From an uncultured Bacteroidota bacterium (GTDB lineage: Bacteria; Bacteroidota; Bacteroidia; Bacteroidales; VadinHA17): 7,344 bases of DNA. The notes beneath the pieces were generated by a model. That model had not been told where the DNA came from and ran no database searches. It saw only the letters and a program-made list of their open reading frames with translations. Numbering within the stretch: the first letter of the stretch is position 1; each line of letters opens with the position of its first letter. The DNA lies in the NCBI GenBank assembly GCA_903865465.1, contig CAIPJU010000885.1:1-7344 (forward strand), written 5' to 3'. This document shows positions 1 through 7,342 of the stretch, one piece after another. The translations under genes and the position numbers were made by a program.

Positions 1-1001
1 AAAATCTAATTCATAACAGACTGAATTTTAAGGGTTCCGTAAATGAAAACATAACTTTTGCCGCTGAGTTCAGAAACCGTCTTTTCATGGGTGATATGGT
101 ACAATCCAATCCCTCCTATTCCAAACAGATTGCAAGTGATAACGGATTGGCTGATCTTTCGTGGAATATCCTGAATAAACAATCATTTTTTCTTAATACA
201 ACCATTGACCGATTATGGGTGGATTTTAATTACGGAAAATTCCAGGCAAGAGCAGGTCGTCAAAGGATTAACTGGGGGCAGACACTGGTATGGAACCCCA
301 ACGATATTTTTAACTCTTACTCTTACTTCGATTTTGATTATGTGGAACGACCGGGAAGTGATGCTGTAAGACTTCAATACTATCCCAATTCTTCATCTGC
401 AGTTGAAATTGCCGTAAAAGAAGATTATAAGAATGATATAACTGCTGCTGCTCTCTACAGGTTTAATAAATGGGGATATGATATTCAATTTCTTGCAGGT
501 TATTACAATAGTGAAGATCTTGTTCTTGGAACTGGTTGGTCAGGTTCAATTGGATCATTCTCATTCAGAGGTGAAGCATCATTGTTCCAATCCTTAGAAA
601 ATTTCTCAGATTCGAGGGGAACAGGGATTTTTACGATAGGATGCGATAAAACATTCAAAAATAACTCTATGGCACAGATACAGGCTATGTATTGCAATAA
701 CCCCATGAAATTGGATAGCTTCAACTCTTTATATGCTGGTAACATGAATGCAAAGGATTTGGCTTTTTCAAGGTTTTCTGCTTTTGGTCAGTTTTCCTAT
801 CCGGTTACACCGCTTTTTAATCTCAGTGCTTCCGCAATGTGGTTTCCTGATTTGAAAGGATATTTTGCCGGGCCTTCAATAGATTATTCCATAGCAGAAA
901 ATGTTGACTTTTCATTATTCTGGCAACATTTTAAAAGTAAAAACAGTATTAACCAAACACAGGTGAACTTAGGGTTTCTCAGGGTAAAAGTAAGTTTTTA
1001 A
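1..1001 (+). CDS. Outer-membrane beta-barrel protein, 5'-truncated by the window edge
   Basis: The reading frame is open from base 3 to the TAA at 999-1001, so about 332 C-terminal residues are visible. The ATG at 87 is internal: the 28 codons before it continue the same barrel-like pattern (for example NLIHNRLNFKGSVNENITFA). The protein alternates polar and hydrophobic residues in short strands ending in aromatic residues, with glycine- and asparagine-rich turns. It ends in FLRVKVSF; a terminal phenylalanine on the last strand is the usual signal for the BAM assembly machinery. A conspicuous motif is RAGRQRINWGQTLVWNPNDI (window 250-309), reminiscent of the GRQ..WG...NP.D signature of porin-like barrels such as the DUF1302 group, although I cannot assign a family. 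It probably sits in the outer membrane as a porin or substrate channel. It is convergent with the TolB-like gene, so it belongs to a different transcript from the rest of the window. Confidence is high for an outer-membrane barrel and low for any substrate. Confidence 0.85.
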   Translation, partial: NLIHNRLNFKGSVNENITFAAEFRNRLFMGDMVQSNPSYSKQIASDNGLADLSWNILNKQSFFLNTTIDRLWVDFNYGKFQARAGRQRINWGQTLVWNPNDIFNSYSYFDFDYVERPGSDAVRLQYYPNSSSAVEIAVKEDYKNDITAAALYRFNKWGYDIQFLAGYYNSEDLVLGTGWSGSIGSFSFRGEASLFQSLENFSDSRGTGIFTIGCDKTFKNNSMAQIQAMYCNNPMKLDSFNSLYAGNMNAKDLAFSRFSAFGQFSYPVTPLFNLSASAMWFPDLKGYFAGPSIDYSIAENVDFSLFWQHFKSKNSINQTQVNLGFLRVKVSF

Positions 1002-1211
1002 ATATCAATGCCTGATTTTTGCCTGCAACAGTATCACTTATTTAAGAGCACAACTGTCCGATTTGATATAGCCCATTCTCACGACCATTAATACTGATAA
1101 TAGCTGTATCGTGGATTTACCGGCCCAGGTTACGACTTATACAAAAAACCCTTCATAATTTTCTGTTTTACAGATCTTTTTAACATTTGATCTGTTGTGC
1201 AGTTGAAATTA
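1002..1211. other. Gene-free stretch between convergent genes
   Basis: These 210 bases separate two converging genes. I see no convincing open frame, tRNA or repeat here. The only structure is a small inverted repeat at 1170-1195. Both flanking transcripts should end in this stretch, but no classical GC-rich hairpin followed by a T run is visible for either strand. Confidence 0.6.
1170..1195. terminator. Weak hairpin, possible transcription end
   Basis: ACAGATC at 1170-1176 pairs perfectly with GATCTGT at 1189-1195 across a 12-base loop. It lies just downstream of the TolB-like gene and about 170 bases downstream of the barrel gene. The stem is only 7 bp with three G:C pairs, and there is no T run after it on either strand. 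It could be a weak bidirectional terminator or simply chance. Confidence 0.2.
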
Positions 1212-2128
1212 TCAAAAAACCACGGCTCTGCTTCCATCCATCGCACATTGGTAATGCAGTACTTCAACAATCTTAGCATTGGAACCATCTGTATTCATTA
1301 TCCAAACCGGACGTTTGTCCCCAGCCTTTTCATCGTAAATCAGCTTCATTTTTTTTGCATCCCGCCAATAGGCTTCATTCGTAACTCTGAAAGTTATGAA
1401 CTTTCCATCAGGCGAATAAGCCGGTGAGCTACTGATTTGCTTCAAATCAGTCAGCTGCCTTAAATCAGATCCATCTGCATTACACGAGAAGATCTCAGCA
1501 ATTTCACTAACCTGCATCGAGAATGCCACCCTTTTCCCATCGGGCGACCAGACTGGAGCGATTCCGCCAATTTCAGATTCATTTGGTATGATTTGTTTAC
1601 GGTTTTTACCATCGGAATCCATTATCCATACTCCCCAGTCCTTCTTACCTTTTTGGGTGAAAACAATTTTCTTTCCATCAGGAGAAATATTGGCATCTCT
1701 GCCATCCGTCACTTCTTCCTGTTGTGAGCCATCGGGTTTTACTCTAAATATTTTGGAGGTATTGCCTTCATTAAAATATATCCATTTGCCATCAGCTGTA
1801 AATGCTCCCCAATAAGCTACGGAACCAGCAGGTAAAGTGGTGATCTTTTTAAGTTTAGAGCCATCAGCGTTTGCTATGTAATAATTATATGTTTTACCAT
1901 CTTCCCGGTTAGATGTAAAAATCACTTGTTTACCATTTGGGTGACATGCCGGATACCGCTCTTCTGAACCAGGCGATTTGGTAATATTGAAAGCATCACC
2001 CGTAACCGGATTCACAGCGAAAATTTCCGTATCACCTGTACGCACACTGGTAATCAGAAATTTAGTGTTTTCAAGTTGAGCGAATAAATTACTGCTAAGA
2101 AAATTCTCAGAATAGTCAGTTTTTTCAT
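1212..2128 (-). pseudogene. TolB-like WD40/PD40 beta-propeller exported protein, frameshifted in the signal peptide
   Basis: The main frame runs from 2045 (a GTG) to the TGA at 1212-1214 and carries about five PD40 blades, each with an SPDGK or DGK turn and a NADGS-like strand (SPDGKKIVF, WSPDGKRVAF, YSPDGKFITF, NADGSDLRQLT). Such propellers occur in TolB and in periplasmic or secreted binding proteins, and usually serve as protein- or ligand-binding scaffolds. The GTG is an unlikely start. In the same frame the codons before it read SSNLFAQLENTKFLIT, the end of a signal peptide plus the mature start. The natural ATG at 2126-2128 encodes MKKLTILRIFL in another frame, which stops at 2054-2056. 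Adding one base near 2097-2098 joins the two into 305 residues with a normal signal peptide cleaved around LFA|Q. As sequenced, export should fail. This may be a real inactivating deletion or a sequencing error. The C-terminus (HYQCAMDGSRA) looks natural. It is the last gene of the - strand series, 127 bases after its neighbour. Confidence 0.75.
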
Positions 2129-2255
2129 TTTTATTTAATTAAATGATTCACTTTAAATCAGGAAATTGTTTTTTAATTTAGTCAGGGAACTCTAATATTA
2201 AACTGTTTATCTATCTTATAATGAATATTATGGACCCATTTTTTATTACTTGCAT
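2129..2255 (-). other. AT-rich leader before the TolB-like gene
   Basis: This 127-base gap is the longest within the - strand series and could hold a separate promoter for the TolB-like gene. The bases just before the ATG read TTAAATAAAA, without a Shine-Dalgarno site, as is common in Bacteroidota. I could not find a good match to the TAnnTTTG promoter element of that phylum. Confidence 0.3.
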
Positions 2256-2516
2256 TTAATTCTGGCGGGCAGAGTTATAAAGGAAATCCAGGCAGCCGTA
2301 ATTCACTCCGCTGCTATATTTCAGGGTCAGAAGATAGAGACCTTTCGCCGGAAAAACTATTGAACCGACTTCGGACTGAGGCCAGAAATGCAGATTACCG
2401 GTTTTTTCCGGAAATATCAGCCGGCATGCAAATTTATTATTGACCAGGAGTTCTGCTGGTAAGAAGATCGCTAAAAGCGTGAAAATAAAAACATGGAAGC
2501 GATTTAATTTCTTCAT
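2256..2516 (-). CDS. Small exported hypothetical protein, possibly the remnant of a larger one
   Basis: This 86-residue frame starts with ATG and has a clear export signal: a basic MKKLNRFH start followed by the hydrophobic stretch VFIFTLLAIFLPAELLV. The remaining 60 residues (FPEKTGNLHFWPQSEVGSIV, then FPAKGLYLLTLKY) resemble the last strands of a beta-sandwich domain of the kind found at the end of secreted carbohydrate-active enzymes. That resemblance is by eye only; I do not recognise a family. A signal peptide followed directly by what looks like a domain end suggests an internal deletion product, in keeping with the damage in both neighbours. It lies 43 bases after the large pseudogene and 127 bases before the TolB-like gene, on the same strand. 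No Shine-Dalgarno site is evident. The alternative is a genuine small secreted protein. Confidence 0.45.
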   Translation of the reverse strand: MKKLNRFHVFIFTLLAIFLPAELLVNNKFACRLIFPEKTGNLHFWPQSEVGSIVFPAKGLYLLTLKYSSGVNYGCLDFLYNSARQN

Positions 2517-3138
2517 AAGATGTTAATTTTTAGAACATTATTACATTTGGTTTTACTAATTACAAAATTGAAATAGTAGTCTCTTTATTAATTGCAGCCC
2601 GTACCCAAATCAGAAGCGAGTTACCTTCCCTGGCTAACCGTATGTCTGCTTTGCTTCCATTCAATAAAACCTGAACCTTACCTTCCCCTTTCCAGTTTTT
2701 TATTGTAAAAGTGGGATTAATAACAGTTTTATTTGGTGTGATGCTGAATTTACATCTTATCCGGTCATTAATTGATTTGAAAATGATCGAACGATAGATC
2801 CGGTCGATCCTCACAAATTCACAATTATTATCAAGCATTGTTATCCTGCCCGGATCAAGCCATGTTGTGATCTGATTCCTAAGCTCTTTATAATTATATG
2901 GTTTAGAAGCATCTATAAGCATTACATGCCTCCTGAACTTCCTGCCAGCAGAATCTACCTGGTAATGATCGTTGAAATCGAGACCTACCCTGTAAAAACC
3001 CGCACTCACTATCGAGGTATGGGTAACTTCATTCTTGTTTGAAGCATAGGAACGTGATGTTTTCCCCCAATCCTGTGCGTTTTGTCCATATGGTTCACGT
3101 CCAACCGGCCAATGAGAAAAGTTCCATGTTGTATTATG

Positions 3139-3141
3139 TCA
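3139..3141 (-). other. In-frame TGA in the large secreted gene (codon 503 after frame correction)
   Basis: In the corrected frame the codons read KIETQID-stop-HNTTWNFSHWPVG. A change of TGG (tryptophan) to TGA fits well. Open sense codons continue on both sides down to the natural stop at 2560. Confidence 0.8.
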
Positions 3142-3226
3142 GTCAATCTGGGTTTCAATTTTTATACCAGACCATAGTTCCGGATAAGCTTCATCCTGGC
3201 TGTAGACAATATAAAAATCGGGCAGG

Positions 3227-3235
3227 TTTTTTTTT
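3227..3235 (-). repeat. A9 homopolymer (T9 on + strand) at a frame break
   Basis: Before the run the frame reads VYESHF. With nine A the ribosome continues to a stop at 3191-3193. With eight A it would read KKNLPDFYIVYSQDEAYPEL and join the downstream frame. The one-base difference is therefore localised to this run. It may be a slippage mutation, a phase-variable tract or a sequencing error. Confidence 0.8.
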
Positions 3236-3424
3236 AAAATGACTCTCATAAACTATCTGATTCCATCTCCATGGATCCTTGGAATAGGTGTGGTTTGCCG
3301 GCTCAGGAAAATATGTTTTAACTGAATCTTTCATTGTAAAAACTGAAAGTGCCGGCGAGTTGCAAAGATCTCCGGCTTCCACAAGTGAACCACCTATTGG
3401 CATAAGTTCAATAATTTCAGGTCC

Positions 3425-3427
3425 CTA
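3425..3427 (-). other. In-frame TAG in the large secreted gene (codon 408)
   Basis: The codons around the stop read HRRV-stop-GPEIIELMPIGG, all in the same frame. The position is easily explained as a tryptophan codon TGG changed to TAG, although no homologue is available here to confirm it. Confidence 0.85.
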
Positions 3428-4441
3428 TACCCTGCGATGATTTACATCGAGGTTTGGCATATCGATTAATTGTCGCGTACCCGTACCATCAGGATAAAAT
3501 GTCCAGTATTCATCAAAATACGGAAACTGTTTGCCCTTCAGCTGTTCACCTGAAAAATCGTAATTTGGATTTAAAGGAATGCCGTGCCAGTGAATGATTT
3601 TCCTTACATCACTATTTTCAATTATTGTAACAGACTGACCATGGCGCTGACGATCGGACATTGCTTCATGGCATCCCGGATATAATGAATCTCCGCTTTC
3701 AAAGAATTCAAAATTCAGCAGAAATTGATTGGTGAGCCTCCATGCCGGAGCATTATTGGCCCTGTCCCATAAAACAAATTTGATGTTCCTGTCATAACCA
3801 AATTCATTGCCGAATGTCACAACTGTAGCATCACCATCAAAGCCTGACCAGGAAAAGTTACGCCTGACAGCTTTAAAACCAGTCTGGCTGTCATCCTTAT
3901 CATTAGTTGGTGTTTGTACAACCTTTATACTTTGAAAAACTGCCTCTCTTCCTTTTAGGTCAGATGAACTTATTGCGAGAAGTCCAATAAAATACTTCTG
4001 GTCAGACCCAAGCCAGCTATACTGTGGAGCCACCTCCATCCAGTCGTTGGATGCTATGCCCCACTTCGTCAGCCTGGTCCCATAATAAAAATGAAACGTA
4101 TTTGAAAGTGCCTCATGTAAAATCCTGATTTTTTTATTTGTGGAAAGGTAAGGTACCGAGAAGGTAAGGCTGTCGAGCCTGGCCTTGTAACGCAACGGGT
4201 CAATTATCTTCTTTGGATCATGTACATTTCTGACACCATTCTGTTGATCATATTGGCTAACAAAAGTAATTCCATCATGCCTTGATACTGCAAGCATAGT
4301 ATAATTTGAAGTATCCGGAAGACCATTTTTTTCTGCCACCAGGACAAGACCAATTAAGTCGTCTTGAGCGAATTCTGCCTCTGCATAAAAGTTACCTGAC
4401 ATACTTTTAAAATTATATATGCCGAAAGCACCATCCCTGGA

Positions 4442-4444
4442 TTA
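4442..4444 (-). other. In-frame TAA in the large secreted gene (codon 69)
   Basis: The frame before it ends SHKLSILN and the frame after it continues without shift as SRDGAFGIYNFKSM into the next 325-residue piece. There are 13 sense codons between the stop and the next ATG at 4402. A single substitution (for example CAA or AAA to TAA) would explain it. Translation would end just after the signal peptide and the first strands. Confidence 0.85.
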
Positions 4445-4670
4445 GTTAAGTATGGATAGTTTATGGCTCCCAATTGAAAAACTTCCTTTGCTTGCCCCGT
4501 TAAGTTTCACCTCCTTCCACCTGTCGCCTGAGGATGAAAAGTTATCATCAATTATGACTTTTGCATCTTGTCCTGATGCAATGCAAAAATGCAATATCAG
4601 CAATGCAGAAAATGAAATATATAATACCTGCCTGTAAATCATTGTCATAATATTATCAGTAATCAGATTC

Positions 4671-5984
4671 TTACCATATTAAAACTACTATAATATCCAT
4701 AACATTGGTCAGTGTGGGTCCAGTAATAATATGCCCTCCTGTTTCTTTAAAAAAATTATAGGAGTTGAAATCCGAAATATATTTCCCGATATCCATTCCC
4801 CTGATAAGTGCCTCAGACATCGTATCCGAATCAACTACTGCACCGGCAGCATCAGTAGGTCCATCACTGCCATCGGTTCCTGCGGCCAGTATGGTGATCC
4901 CCACATTGTTTTGAAGCTTTGAAGCAATTAGAAGAGCAAGATGCTGGTTCCTTCCACCAAGACCATTTCCGGTCATTTTAACACTTGTCTCACCTCCAAA
5001 AATAAGGCAGACAGGTTTGCTGTCTTTATCTGCCTTCTTCGTCAATGCGGCATCAAAAACATATTGAGCCGCTTCGGCGACATCACTCAGAAGAAGTTCG
5101 TTTATTACTTCAGTGTTAAATCCTAAATCTGAAGCTTTTGTGGCAGCAGCGTTTAATGCCATCCGGTTGTTCCCGATAACCCTGCTGAAGGCCTTATCAA
5201 AAACTTTGTCACCGGGTTTGGGAGTTTCAGCTATTAAACCAGCTATTCCATTTTTGAGGTACTTTATTATTCCGAAAGGAACAATCTCTGTTAAATCATA
5301 TTTTTCAATTACCCTGAACGCATCACTGAATGTTGTCGGATCGGGAGATACCGGACCTGAAGCTATTACTTCAGACTGGTCGCCCGGAACATCTGAAAGG
5401 ATCAAGCTGACAAGCGAAGCAGGATAAATGGCACGTGCCAAGCCTCCTCCTTTAACGGAGGATAAATGCTTTCGTACTGTATTGATTTCATCGATTGAGG
5501 CTCCGCAGTTTACCATTATCCCATTTAGCCGAATTAATTCATCTGCGGAACTCCCTTCAGGAAAGTCAGCCAACAACGCTGAACCTCCCCCGGAAAAGAG
5601 AGAGATAACCAGGTCATTAATTTCTGCTTTTCCTGCTAACTCAATTATATTAGCAGTGGCCGCGAATCCGTTCCTGTCGGGAATGGGATGTCCGCATTCG
5701 GCGGTTTTAATATACTCCAATTTACAGCCATGACCATATTTCACGGAAATGAACCCATCGGTAATCCTGTCGTCCAGAATTTTCTCTGCTTCTGAAGCCA
5801 TGAGAGCGGTAGCCTTTCCGGCTCCGATTACATAAATATTATTAACGCTTTTAAGAGAGAATGACAAGTCACCAAGGAAGAGTTGGTCTTCATCCAGATG
5901 CATAGCTTCGGCTATCAGTTTCCCCGGAAGTACCCTTTCAACTCCGGCAAGAAATATTTTCTCAGCAAGGGATCTCCATTTCAT
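4671..5984 (-). CDS. Glycerate 2-kinase, MOFRL family
   Basis: This enzyme phosphorylates D-glycerate with ATP to 2-phosphoglycerate in the cytoplasm, feeding lower glycolysis (the GckA/TtuD/GLYCTK class, unrelated to GarK/GlxK). The 437 residues match the family's usual length. Visible motifs: VIGAGKA near residues 52-58 with its conserved lysine, LFSGGGSALL, EINTVRKHLSSVKGGGLAR, LSDVPGD, ASGPVSPDPTTF, and the C-terminal MOFRL part with FGGETSV, GLGGRNQHLAL, AAGTDGSDGPTDAAGA and the family-typical ending GPTLTNVMDI. I chose the ATG at 5984 (MKWRSLAEKIF). The frame opens upstream to 6038, but that extension overlaps the permease gene and adds 18 residues not expected in the family. The gene starts 26 bases after the permease stop, so the two are probably co-transcribed. 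Older annotations call this family hydroxypyruvate reductase (TtuD), but the motifs are of the kinase type. No damage is visible. Confidence 0.93.
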   Translation of the reverse strand: MKWRSLAEKIFLAGVERVLPGKLIAEAMHLDEDQLFLGDLSFSLKSVNNIYVIGAGKATALMASEAEKILDDRITDGFISVKYGHGCKLEYIKTAECGHPIPDRNGFAATANIIELAGKAEINDLVISLFSGGGSALLADFPEGSSADELIRLNGIMVNCGASIDEINTVRKHLSSVKGGGLARAIYPASLVSLILSDVPGDQSEVIASGPVSPDPTTFSDAFRVIEKYDLTEIVPFGIIKYLKNGIAGLIAETPKPGDKVFDKAFSRVIGNNRMALNAAATKASDLGFNTEVINELLLSDVAEAAQYVFDAALTKKADKDSKPVCLIFGGETSVKMTGNGLGGRNQHLALLIASKLQNNVGITILAAGTDGSDGPTDAAGAVVDSDTMSEALIRGMDIGKYISDFNSYNFFKETGGHIITGPTLTNVMDIIVVLIW

Positions 5985-6010
5985 ATACCAGCCTATAATC
6001 GCATTATGAA

Positions 6011-7342
6011 CTACAAAACAATCAAAGAGGTGGCCCATACTAATGCAAAGACTACCAAACCCATCACAATAGTTGATGAGGAGTAGACCTTGAGAGCAGT
6101 ATCGGGTTCAATATCCGAAAAGTTGGATATTACCCAGAAGTAGGCATCATTGGCGTGCGAAACGACCATTGATCCTGCTCCCATCGACAACATTGCAAGA
6201 AGTTTACCCCACTCTGAGTCAAGTCCAAGCACGGAGAGCATTGGTGCAATGAATGAGGCTGTAGTTATTATAGCCACGGTTGAGGAACCCTGGGCTGTCT
6301 TCAGAATGGCAGCTATAAGGAAAGGGACAAAAAGCCCGATTGTTGACCCTGCAAGTAATTTTCCCATGGCTTCACCTGTGCCGGTCGATTTAATTACCAT
6401 CCCAAACATGCCTCCTGCAGCTATTACAATAAGTATCGGCCCTGCCTTTTCAATAGCTTCGGAAAATAGCTCATTCAATGAAGCAATCTTCCGGTCCTTC
6501 ACCAGCAATAGTGCGAGAATAACTCCGATTGACAAAGCAAAAACCGGTTCGCCAGGGAAAAAGAGCAGTCGCGACATCAGTGTTTGGCCTGTTTTATCGA
6601 AGAGATTCATCATCGATCGTGCGGTTATCAGAAGAAGGGGGACGATTACTGGAAGAAAAGATCCAAAAGCAGCGGGATGATTTGTTTCGGCTGTCAGTTC
6701 AATTGTTTCTGCAGCATGAGAAGGTTCATAAGCATAACGACCCGAGATCCATCTGCTCCAGAAATATGCGGCAATGGCTCCCGGGATGGCAAAAAGTGTC
6801 CCGGCAAGAATCAGATAGCCAATATTCACCTTAATCATCCCGGCTGCGGCGAGTGCACCTGGGTGAGGCGGTATCAGGCAATGAACCGAATAAAGTGAGG
6901 TACCGAGAACGGTCGCCATAAAAGGCATTGAGATTTTGGTCCTTGCGCTGAATGACTTTGCAAGACCGCTAAGGATAATGAACCCCGAATCACAGAAAAT
7001 CGGTAAACCGGTAATAAAGCCTGTAATCGCCAGTGCCTGACTGCTTCTCTGTTCTCCTATCCGTGAAAGTATGTATTTTGCAATGCTTAGAGTGGCACCC
7101 GTCTTATCGAGTGTTACGCCAATCATTGTTCCCAATATTATTAGTAAACCAATAGATGCCATCGTATTTCCAAATCCCTCCTTTAAAGTCGATACAATAG
7201 AAGCTGATGGTAAAGTGGTAAAAGCAAGAAAAAGGGAGACAAGAAAAAGTGCGATGAATGCCTTAATCTTTAACCTTGAAGTCAATATTATTATCGCAAT
7301 TATACTGATAACAGCAAATACTGATTTAAGTAAGATACTCAT
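6011..7342 (-). CDS. GntP-family gluconate/glycerate:H+ symporter
   Basis: This is a 443-residue polytopic inner-membrane permease, about the normal GntP length, with some 12 or more hydrophobic segments starting with LLKSVFAVISIIAIIIL. Family-typical stretches are EGFGNTMASIGLLIILGTMI near residue 55, TGLPIFCDSGFIIL, AAGGMFGMVIKSTGTGEAMG, KTAQGSSTVAIITTASFIAP and GAGSMVVSHANDAYFWVIS near the C-terminus. GntP proteins carry gluconate and related sugar acids with protons. The glycerate kinase gene directly downstream makes D-glycerate the most likely substrate here, by context only. The ATG at 7340-7342 gives a natural N-terminus, but just two bases precede it in the window, so an earlier start and the promoter cannot be examined. 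It is the first visible gene of the - strand series. Confidence 0.92.
   Translation of the reverse strand: MSILLKSVFAVISIIAIIILTSRLKIKAFIALFLVSLFLAFTTLPSASIVSTLKEGFGNTMASIGLLIILGTMIGVTLDKTGATLSIAKYILSRIGEQRSSQALAITGFITGLPIFCDSGFIILSGLAKSFSARTKISMPFMATVLGTSLYSVHCLIPPHPGALAAAGMIKVNIGYLILAGTLFAIPGAIAAYFWSRWISGRYAYEPSHAAETIELTAETNHPAAFGSFLPVIVPLLLITARSMMNLFDKTGQTLMSRLLFFPGEPVFALSIGVILALLLVKDRKIASLNELFSEAIEKAGPILIVIAAGGMFGMVIKSTGTGEAMGKLLAGSTIGLFVPFLIAAILKTAQGSSTVAIITTASFIAPMLSVLGLDSEWGKLLAMLSMGAGSMVVSHANDAYFWVISNFSDIEPDTALKVYSSSTIVMGLVVFALVWATSLIVL

Larger units (their letters stand above)
2560..4648 (-). pseudogene. Large secreted protein of unrecognised family, broken by three stops and one frameshift
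   Basis: Four consecutive open pieces (4648-4442, 4402-3425, 3403-3191, 3009-2560) belong to one gene. The first three are in the same frame, separated only by TAA at 4442-4444 and TAG at 3425-3427 and the few codons after each. A one-base excess in the A9 run at 3227-3235 then shifts the frame, and a TGA at 3139-3141 interrupts the last part. Removing one A and reading through the stops gives exactly 696 codons (695 residues), ending naturally in TTISIL. Residues 1-26 are a signal peptide (YISFSALLILHFCIASG). Residues about 30-210 look like a concanavalin-type beta-sandwich (IIDDNFSSSGDRWKEVKL, MSGNFYAEAEF). The rest is one long domain with aromatic-rich, conserved-looking motifs: VTFGNEFGYDRNIKFVLWD, YPGCHEAMSDR, WTFYPDGTGTRQ, FSHWPVGREPYGQ. 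I do not recognise the family; secretion and a sandwich domain suggest carbohydrate binding or processing. It begins 22 bases after the glycerate kinase gene. Confidence 0.85.

Noticed and set aside
503..745. 80-codon - strand frame inside the barrel gene
   Set aside because: It is antisense to a continuous beta-barrel frame and has no signal, motif or leader of its own.
2045..2140. Indel in the A6 run right after the ATG at 2128 as the cause of the TolB-like frameshift
   Set aside because: Adding a base there does restore the frame but gives MKKTDYSENFLSSN, which destroys the hydrophobic signal segment. A change near 2097-2098 keeps a normal signal peptide.
2218..2231. Inverted repeat ATAAT-GAAT-ATTAT in the gap before the TolB-like gene
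   Set aside because: It has only five A:T pairs in an AT-rich leader, so it is expected by chance and too weak for a terminator.
2560..4648. Stop-codon reassignment or programmed readthrough to explain the in-frame stops
   Set aside because: All three stop types occur inside this one gene, and neighbouring genes end normally with TAA, TAG or TGA. A one-base frame break adds to it. Gene decay or sequence error is simpler.
5113..5733. Two adjoining + strand open frames opposite the glycerate kinase
   Set aside because: They are antisense to conserved kinase motifs, and their composition merely mirrors the kinase codons.
5985..6038. Longer start for the glycerate kinase at 6038
   Set aside because: It would overlap the permease gene and add 18 residues (MGHLFDCFVVHN...) outside the family's usual N-terminus. 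The ATG at 5984 gives the expected start.
6150..6680. Open frame of 176 codons on the + strand
   Set aside because: It lies wholly inside the permease gene on the opposite strand, whose family motifs are unmistakable. The + strand product has no recognisable features.
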